Of a DNA stretch of 64,000 nt, positions 59,546 through 64,000 are shown piece by piece. Location of the stretch: the NCBI RefSeq assembly GCF_008001015.1, contig NZ_CP042862.1, positions 1,488,001 to 1,552,000 on the forward strand, in the 5' to 3' direction. The notes below the pieces were generated by a model. The model ran no database searches. It had not been told where the DNA came from and worked only from the letters and a program-made list of their open reading frames with translations. This DNA comes from Serinicoccus profundi (lineage in GTDB: Bacteria; Actinomycetota; Actinomycetes; Actinomycetales; Dermatophilaceae). Both the position numbers and the translations under genes were made by a program. The stretch's first letter is position 1. Each line of letters begins with the position of its first letter.

Positions 59546-60995
59546 GAGTAATTGTCAAGACCTGTGGATCGGCGTGTCATGCGACGTTTTGCTGGCGTCC
59601 TGATTCCTCGGGTCGTTCGACGAGCTTGCCGCGCTCGAAGGTGGCGCCGGCGCGGACGAGGGCCACGAGGTGCGGGGCGTTGACCGCGCGCCAGCGTCGT
59701 TGCGCGGACTCGATGAGCTTGAACGCCATCGCGATGCCCGCGGCGCGCGAGCCAGGACCCTTGGTGACGCGCTGACGGAGGCGGACAGTGGCGAAGGTCG
59801 ACTCGATCGGGTTGGTCGTACGCAGATGCACCCAGTGCTCGGCCGGGTAGTCGTAGAACTCCAGCAGCACGTCCAGGTCGTCGGTGATCTTCGCGGCCGC
59901 CTTGGGCCACTTCGTGCCGTAGTCGGCGGCGAACGCCCTGGCGGCGGCCTCGGCGTGCTCGCGGTCCTCGGCGTTCCAGATCTCGGCCAGCGCGGCCTTG
60001 GCGCCGGGCTGGGCGGACTTGGGCAGGGCGTTGAGCACGTTTGCGATCCGGTGGAACCAGCACCGTTGCTCGCGGGTGGTGGGGAAGACTTCGCGCAGCG
60101 CGGCCCAGAACCCTAGGGCGCCGTCGCCGACGGCCAGGACCGGAGCGGCCATGCCCCGGCGCTTGCACGAGCGCAGCAGGTCGGCCCAGGACTCGGTGGA
60201 CTCCCGGTGCCCGTCGTCCAGGGCGATCAGTTCCTTGGTGCCGTCGGCGCGGACCCCGACCATGACGAGCAGGCAGACCTTGTCCTGGGTGAGGCGGACC
60301 TTGAGGTGGATCCCGTCGACCCACACGTAGACGTAGTCGGTCCCGGCCAGGGAGCGCTGGTTGAAGGCGAGGGCCTCGGCCTGCCACTGCTCGGTGAGCC
60401 GGGTGATCGTCTTGGCCGACAGTCCGGCCGAGGTGCCGAGGAACTGGGTCAGCGCCGGTCCGAAGTCGCTGGAGGACAGACCGTGCAGGTAGAGCAGCGG
60501 CAGCACCTCGGCCATCTGCGTGACTTACGGCCCACGCCGGCAGGATCGCCGAGCCGAACCGCTTCCGCTCACCGGTGGCCTCATCGATCCGGCGGTCGTC
60601 GACCCGCGGTTGGCGCACCGGGACCGCGCCGGCGGCCGTGGTCACCTCTCGGGGTGCGTGGTACCCGTTGCGGACCACCAGCCGGTGACCGTGCTCGTCG
60701 ACCTCCCCGGCGAACCGCTCGACGTAAGCCGCGACCTCGGCCTGCAGCGCGGCCGCGAGCATCTGCCGGGCGCCGTCACGCACGATCTCATCGAGCAACG
60801 ACCCACCGTGCACGGTCGCGTCGACGTTGGACTCGGTGTTCTCCTGGACTACCTTGAGCATGGGCGTACCTTCCCGAGCCGGCGCTCCAACGCCGACCCT
60901 GATCAGAACTTGTATGGGCTTCAGATCTTGCTCGGGAGGTACGCCACTTTCACGTCACCCCGCCGAGAGCCATCCACAGGTTCTGATCATTGCTC
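59546..60995 (-). mobile_element. IS256-family insertion sequence with inverted repeats and 9-bp target duplication
   Basis: About 1450 bp. The ends are imperfect inverted repeats (59546-59569 and 60972-60995; shared parts GAG.AAT..TCA and ACCTGTGGAT). GATCCCCCA directly repeats at 59537-59545 and 60996-61004, the target duplication of one insertion event. The single gene inside is a frameshifted IS256-type transposase. Confidence 0.9.
59577..60861 (-). pseudogene. IS256-family transposase, frameshifted
   Basis: ATG 60861. The N-terminal part (GSLLDEIVRDGARQMLAAALQAEVAAYVERF, VVRNGYHAPREVTTAAGAVPVRQPRVDDRR) runs to WA near 60532. The frame then changes and resumes at MAEVLPLLYLHGLSSSDFGPAL (60515). 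The junction looks like two missing C bases in what should read WARKSPQMAEV. Catalytic DDE residues lie in YVWVDGIHLKVRL, VGDGALGFWAAL and NPIESTFATVRLRQRVTKG. Restored length would be about 428 residues, normal for IS256. It is inactive as written unless the two gaps are sequencing errors. Confidence 0.88.
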
Positions 60996-61060
60996 GATCC
61001 CCCACCGCGGCAGCAACTGTGTAGCAGGCGTACAGGACAATCTACTGGTGCGGGGCTCCT

Positions 61061-61195
61061 TTAGGCGCGCTCGTCTGTCCGAGCCGACGGCGGGCCAGGG
61101 AGAGTCGGCGTCTTCAGATCCACGCATCGGCGGCACTCGAGAAGTCGGTCAGCGTCGGCGTGGTCCAGAACTCTCCAGGAGTGTCCGAGTCGCAC
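61061..61195 (-). CDS. Possible small Cys-pair protein
   Basis: 44 residues from GTG 61195 (MRLGHSWRVLDHADADRLLECRRC...). The pattern LGHxW...D....ECRRC resembles short actinobacterial proteins with one CxxC pair and no known function. No ribosome site is evident, and it lies just outside the IS element. Tentative. Confidence 0.3.
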   Translation of the reverse strand: MRLGHSWRVLDHADADRLLECRRCVDLKTPTLPGPPSARTDERA

Positions 61196-61409
61196 CCAGC
61201 ATCCGAGTTTCTTTCGATTTATGATCGGCAGCGTGACATCAGTCGGGCGCCTGCACAATGACCATCGCCACGGCGGCAGGAGCGCGCGTTCTGCGAGTCT
61301 GCTCCTCCATCGGTGCGTGGTCTGGCCGCGATGAGACGCGACCGCTCGTGCAGTCTTCATTCTGGAAGTCGTGACGGACAGCCGTCGCATATTGGTGAAG
61401 GAGAGTTGC

Positions 61410-62042
61410 GTGAGTGATCGATCCGCTATCTGGCAGGCCGTGCATGAGGAGCGACGCCGACTGGTCTCAGATCTGGAGGGCCTGACTCTGGAGCAGTGGC
61501 AGACACCGTCGTTGTGCCCCGGATGGTCGGTGCACGACGTCGTAGCCCATCTCATCGACTCAGCGGTCACGACCCGACTCGGATTCGTGCGCCAGATGGT
61601 CACCGCTCGCTTCGACTTCGACCGCGCGAACGACCATGGTGTGGAGAAGCACAAGGCCATCGACCCCTACGAGACGTTGAACGCGTTCCGTGCGGTGACA
61701 GACCGTACGGACACCCCGCCTGGACCGTTGGCGACCCGTCTGGTGGAGGCGTATGTGCACGGTGAGGACATTCGTCGTCCGCTGGGCATCCACAGCGACT
61801 ATCCGAGCGAACACGTGATGACGGCACTGGAGTACATGGTGCGTACCGGTGCTGGGTTCGGCGGAGGCAAGGAGCGTGTCCGCGGCATCCGACTCACCCC
61901 GCTACCCCACGGCCGAGCCATCGGTGAAGGCCCCGAGGTGTGTGGCCACGCGATCGTGTTGCTACTGGCCGTGTCCGGTCGACCGACCGGTTCTGACGAG
62001 CTCACGGGGGAAGGCGCGCAACTGCTCGCCACTCGTGCCTGA
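61410..62042 (+). CDS. Maleylpyruvate isomerase-type (mycothiol-dependent/DinB-like) protein
   Basis: 210 residues from GTG 61410 with GAAGGAGAG 5-12 nt upstream. The N-terminal four-helix bundle has the metal-site-like SLCPGWSVHDVVAHLIDSAV. The later segment RLVEAYVHGEDIRRPLGI is the signature of TIGR03083-type actinobacterial proteins. They bind a divalent metal through three His and use mycothiol; the substrate is unknown. Confidence 0.82.
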   Translation: MSDRSAIWQAVHEERRRLVSDLEGLTLEQWQTPSLCPGWSVHDVVAHLIDSAVTTRLGFVRQMVTARFDFDRANDHGVEKHKAIDPYETLNAFRAVTDRTDTPPGPLATRLVEAYVHGEDIRRPLGIHSDYPSEHVMTALEYMVRTGAGFGGGKERVRGIRLTPLPHGRAIGEGPEVCGHAIVLLLAVSGRPTGSDELTGEGAQLLATRA

Positions 62043-62209
62043 GGGCCGCTCCCGCAGGCAACGACCAGGCGGCGACGTAACGATGTGCGCCGGAGTGAGC
62101 GCGCGGAACACTTCCGGCTCCCGCGCGGTCACCCGCCTTGCGGCATGAGCGGTCTTGCGCGCCTTGCCGTCAGGGCGGCGAAATGAGTGCCAGGAGACGG
62201 GTCGCTCGA

Positions 62210-62222
62210 TAGCGTTGCTCTC
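62210..62222 (+). promoter_or_regulatory. Leaderless-type promoter of the VOC gene
   Basis: TAGCGT (62210-62215), 7 nt, ATG 62223. Confidence 0.45.
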
Positions 62223-62555
62223 ATGACCACCGTCGTACCGATATTGCCTGTAGCTGACGCGGACAACGCTTTGTCGTGGTGGCGGCGCCTGGGGTTCGTC
62301 GAGAGCTTCCGGCACCAGTTTGAGACTGACTTCCCCCGATTCGTCGGGATCGAGCGGGACGGGTGCCAGATCTACCTCTCGGAGCACCAAGGTGATGCGT
62401 CGGGGCCAGGCCTGATCTATCTGTGGGTCAGCGATGTCGACGCAGTTGCAGCCGAGTTCGGCGCAGCCGTCGAGGACATGCCATGGGCGCGGGACTGCGA
62501 AATTAGTGACCCCGATGGCAACCGCGTGCGTGTCGCGACAACTGTTCCGGGCTAG
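62223..62555 (+). CDS. VOC-family (glyoxalase/bleomycin-resistance-like) protein
   Basis: 110 residues from ATG 62223. Two beta-alpha-beta-beta-beta modules: VVPILPVADADNALSWWRRLGFVESFRHQF and GLIYLWVSDVDAVAAEFGAAVEDMPWARDCEISDPDGNRVRVA. This matches bleomycin-resistance proteins, which bind drug as dimers; other members are dioxygenases or isomerases, so drug resistance is only one possibility. Confidence 0.85.
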   Translation: MTTVVPILPVADADNALSWWRRLGFVESFRHQFETDFPRFVGIERDGCQIYLSEHQGDASGPGLIYLWVSDVDAVAAEFGAAVEDMPWARDCEISDPDGNRVRVATTVPG

Positions 62556-62896
62556 GTGCGCGCTCATCGGCGGATCCGGTCTGTCACCACCGCTGAGGCG
62601 AACCCACCCACCGAGGGCCGGACGTGCAGCGTGGAGCTGCAAAGGCGGTTCGAGTCTATGGTGAGCCGGTCGGCTCGGTGACTGCCGATGCTTCCGCAGC
62701 GGGCACCCCAACCTCGACACGCCGGCCGCGATGATGAGGTCGCCTCGTGTCTGGCTGCCGTGCCCTCGGGCGGGAGGTCCGGGGGCAGCAGCGCTTCCTT
62801 CTGGCGCCAGGGCGGACAGGTCGGGTCCGCTACGGTGGACGCGGAAGCTCGAGACGGATGAGGTCGCGCGGTTGACTCAGGGGCGGACGGAGTGAC
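62556..62896. other. Intergenic region without recognisable feature
   Basis: 341 bp between the VOC gene and the membrane protein. Open frames here are short or antisense to the next gene. No tRNA, repeat or clear hairpin terminator seen. Confidence 0.5.
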
Positions 62897-63976
62897 GTGG
62901 TGGGCCACGGTCGTCTGTTGACGCGGCTGCAGGACATCGTGGTCCCGGCGATCAAAGCTGGGGTAGCCACGGGGTTGGCCTACTTCCTCGGCTCGCTCCT
63001 CCCGCTCCCGCTGGGCGACTACAGCTACTACGCCGCCCTCGGCGCGTTCACCGTCGTCGGGCTCTTCGTCGTCCAGTCTGCGACAGAGTCGCTCCAGGTG
63101 CTCGGGTCGGTGGCGATCGGCGTCAGCGTCGCGGTAGCGGTGCAGGCCGCATCCTGGTCCAGTGCGTGGAGCGTCGGCCTGACGGTCCTCGTCTGCATCC
63201 TCCTGAGCGCTCTGCCCCTCCTGGGCCGACAACGGACGTGGGCTCCCGTGGCGGCGCTGTTCGTCCTCGCCGCCGGAGGACCCCAGCCCGAACCGATGGC
63301 GCTGGCCTATGTCGTGCAGGTGCCACTGGGAGCCGGCGTCGGGATCCTGGTCAACATCCTGCTCCTGGCCCCGTTGGGCCTCCATGAGCTGGACCGCGCG
63401 ACCAACCACGTCCTGACGATCCTGCCCGAGGAGATGCGGCGCGAGGCCGGGCGACTGGTCGCAGCCTCGGAGGGGGAGGCGCTGCTGCCCTCCAGCACCG
63501 GGCCCTCACCGGCCCTCGCGGAGTCCCGGGGCCGGCTGCGCCTCGCGGTGGAGCAGGCGCGGCGGGCACGGCGCGGCAATCTGCGGACGCGGCTTCCTCC
63601 TCACCCGGGTGCGCGTTCGCTGGCCCGCGCAGGGGCGGTGAGCCGGTGCGCTGCGGCGCTCGAAGCGGTCTCGGTCGTCGTGGCCGAGTCAGCTGCTGCG
63701 CGTGGACAGTCAGGCGCGCGCCTGCGGCGGCAGGCGGCAGCGGTGCTCGAGCAGGCGGCCGAGACGTTCGAGGGCGCGCTCCGACCCGGCCAGCACCACG
63801 ACAGCATGGACCGCTCGGTCAGGGAGATCGATCACTTGCTGGAGCAAGTGCGCTCCACGCCCGGGGACGCGGGTCTCGACCACGTCCTCTTCGGCGCCCT
63901 GGCCGTGACGATCCGCGAGTGCCTCATGGTCCTCCAGCAGAGCGATCTTCTCGGCGGGGAGCGCCCCGGCGGCTGA
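62897..63976 (+). CDS. FUSC-like (aromatic acid exporter-type) membrane protein
   Basis: 359 residues from GTG 62897. About six closely packed membrane segments between residues 12 and 165 (AIKAGVATGLAYFLGSLLPL, YYAALGAFTVVGLFVV, VAIGVSVAVAVQAASW, VGLTVLVCILLSALPLLG, WAPVAALFVLAAGG, VQVPLGAGVGILVNILLLAPLGL). A long Ala/Arg-rich cytoplasmic helical region follows, with probable coiled coil (RLRRQAAAVLEQAAETF, SVREIDHLLEQV). This is the half-size FUSC/ArAE organisation. The transported substrate is unknown. Confidence 0.78.
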   Translation: MVGHGRLLTRLQDIVVPAIKAGVATGLAYFLGSLLPLPLGDYSYYAALGAFTVVGLFVVQSATESLQVLGSVAIGVSVAVAVQAASWSSAWSVGLTVLVCILLSALPLLGRQRTWAPVAALFVLAAGGPQPEPMALAYVVQVPLGAGVGILVNILLLAPLGLHELDRATNHVLTILPEEMRREAGRLVAASEGEALLPSSTGPSPALAESRGRLRLAVEQARRARRGNLRTRLPPHPGARSLARAGAVSRCAAALEAVSVVVAESAAARGQSGARLRRQAAAVLEQAAETFEGALRPGQHHDSMDRSVREIDHLLEQVRSTPGDAGLDHVLFGALAVTIRECLMVLQQSDLLGGERPGG

Positions 63977-64000
63977 GGCCGATGCGGGGACCGGGCGACG

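Noticed and set aside
60515-60861. Programmed frameshift in the IS256 transposase
   Set aside because: IS256-family transposases are normally made from one frame, and the junction lacks a slippery heptamer; two missing C bases explain it better.
61061-61660. 200-codon minus-strand frame over the start of the maleylpyruvate isomerase-type gene
   Set aside because: Its upstream half is antisense to a supported gene; only the last 44 codons have a protein-like pattern and these are listed as a tentative small gene.
53558-63976. Direct repeat of the tRNA-Val 3' end as a right attachment site
   Set aside because: I looked for the T-arm/acceptor sequence (GGTTCGATCCCAG, TCGTCCACCA) downstream and found no second copy inside the window; it may lie beyond the end or not exist.

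Overview
The window comes from a high-GC Gram-positive bacterium (Actinomycetota). Probable order-level placement is Micrococcales, near Intrasporangiaceae/Ornithinimicrobiaceae. The evidence is very GC-rich codon use, a DUF3000 protein, HemQ-type coproheme decarboxylase, a mycothiol-dependent-type enzyme, a B12-riboswitch-controlled class Ia ribonucleotide reductase and many leaderless-type promoters (TANNNT-like hexamer 6-7 nt before the start codon). The genus is inference.

Layout. 1-3290: end of a sugar aminotransferase, a Gfo/Idh dehydrogenase, a GT4 glycosyltransferase and a DUF1992 protein. 3433-5806: TPP riboswitch and thiM-thiE-thiD. 5827-20442: surface-polysaccharide locus with five glycosyltransferase genes (two are double-domain fusions with opposite domain order), an ABC exporter, UDP-GlcNAc 2-epimerase and UDP-ManNAc dehydrogenase, a large multi-spanning protein, and an unrelated lipase. 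20584-24660: nrdA-nrdB on the minus strand with a cobalamin riboswitch and a probable NrdR box. 24877-27021: nadE. 27121-31527: assimilatory sulfate reduction operon (cysI with two frameshifts, cysH, cysJ) behind a short Cys-containing leader ORF. 31529-38831: GDPD, HAD phosphatase, spermidine-synthase-like protein, an XRE-MurA fusion with a palindromic operator, DUF3000, RNase D and hemE. 38828-43386: DUF4349 lipoprotein, hemY-type oxidase, hemQ, ProC-like protein, msrB. 43509-53281: stand-alone LigD-type primase/polymerase, manA, ATP-dependent DNA ligase, hydrolase, RibD-like reductase, PPK2, glgX and a YihY/BrkB protein. 53362-53632: tRNA-Gly, tRNA-Cys and tRNA-Val, then a terminator.

From the tRNAs to about 62.9 kb lies an accessory zone of different texture. 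It holds a toxin-antitoxin pair whose toxin has an in-frame amber codon, an internally deleted acetyltransferase, a P-loop kinase with another amber codon, a second TA-like pair with a frameshift, two overlapping tyrosine recombinase genes bounded by a 13-bp inverted repeat, and an IS256-family element with inverted repeats, a 9-bp target duplication and a frameshifted transposase. Two small metabolic genes and a FUSC-like membrane protein close the window.

Two genome-scale signals stand out. (1) A 32-bp, hairpin-forming unit occurs as exact-period tandem arrays at six places (about 23 units). It fills the space between convergent genes from stop codon to stop codon and is also inserted inside two genes (nadE and a glycosyltransferase) without closing the reading frame. 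(2) The heptamer GTATGCC/GGCATAC is strongly over-represented on both strands through the first 52.7 kb (about 58 copies counted by eye) and absent after that, which marks the accessory region as foreign. Several one-base indels in G/C runs (cysI, IS256, antitoxin-like gene) could be real mutations or sequencing errors; the sequence alone cannot decide.
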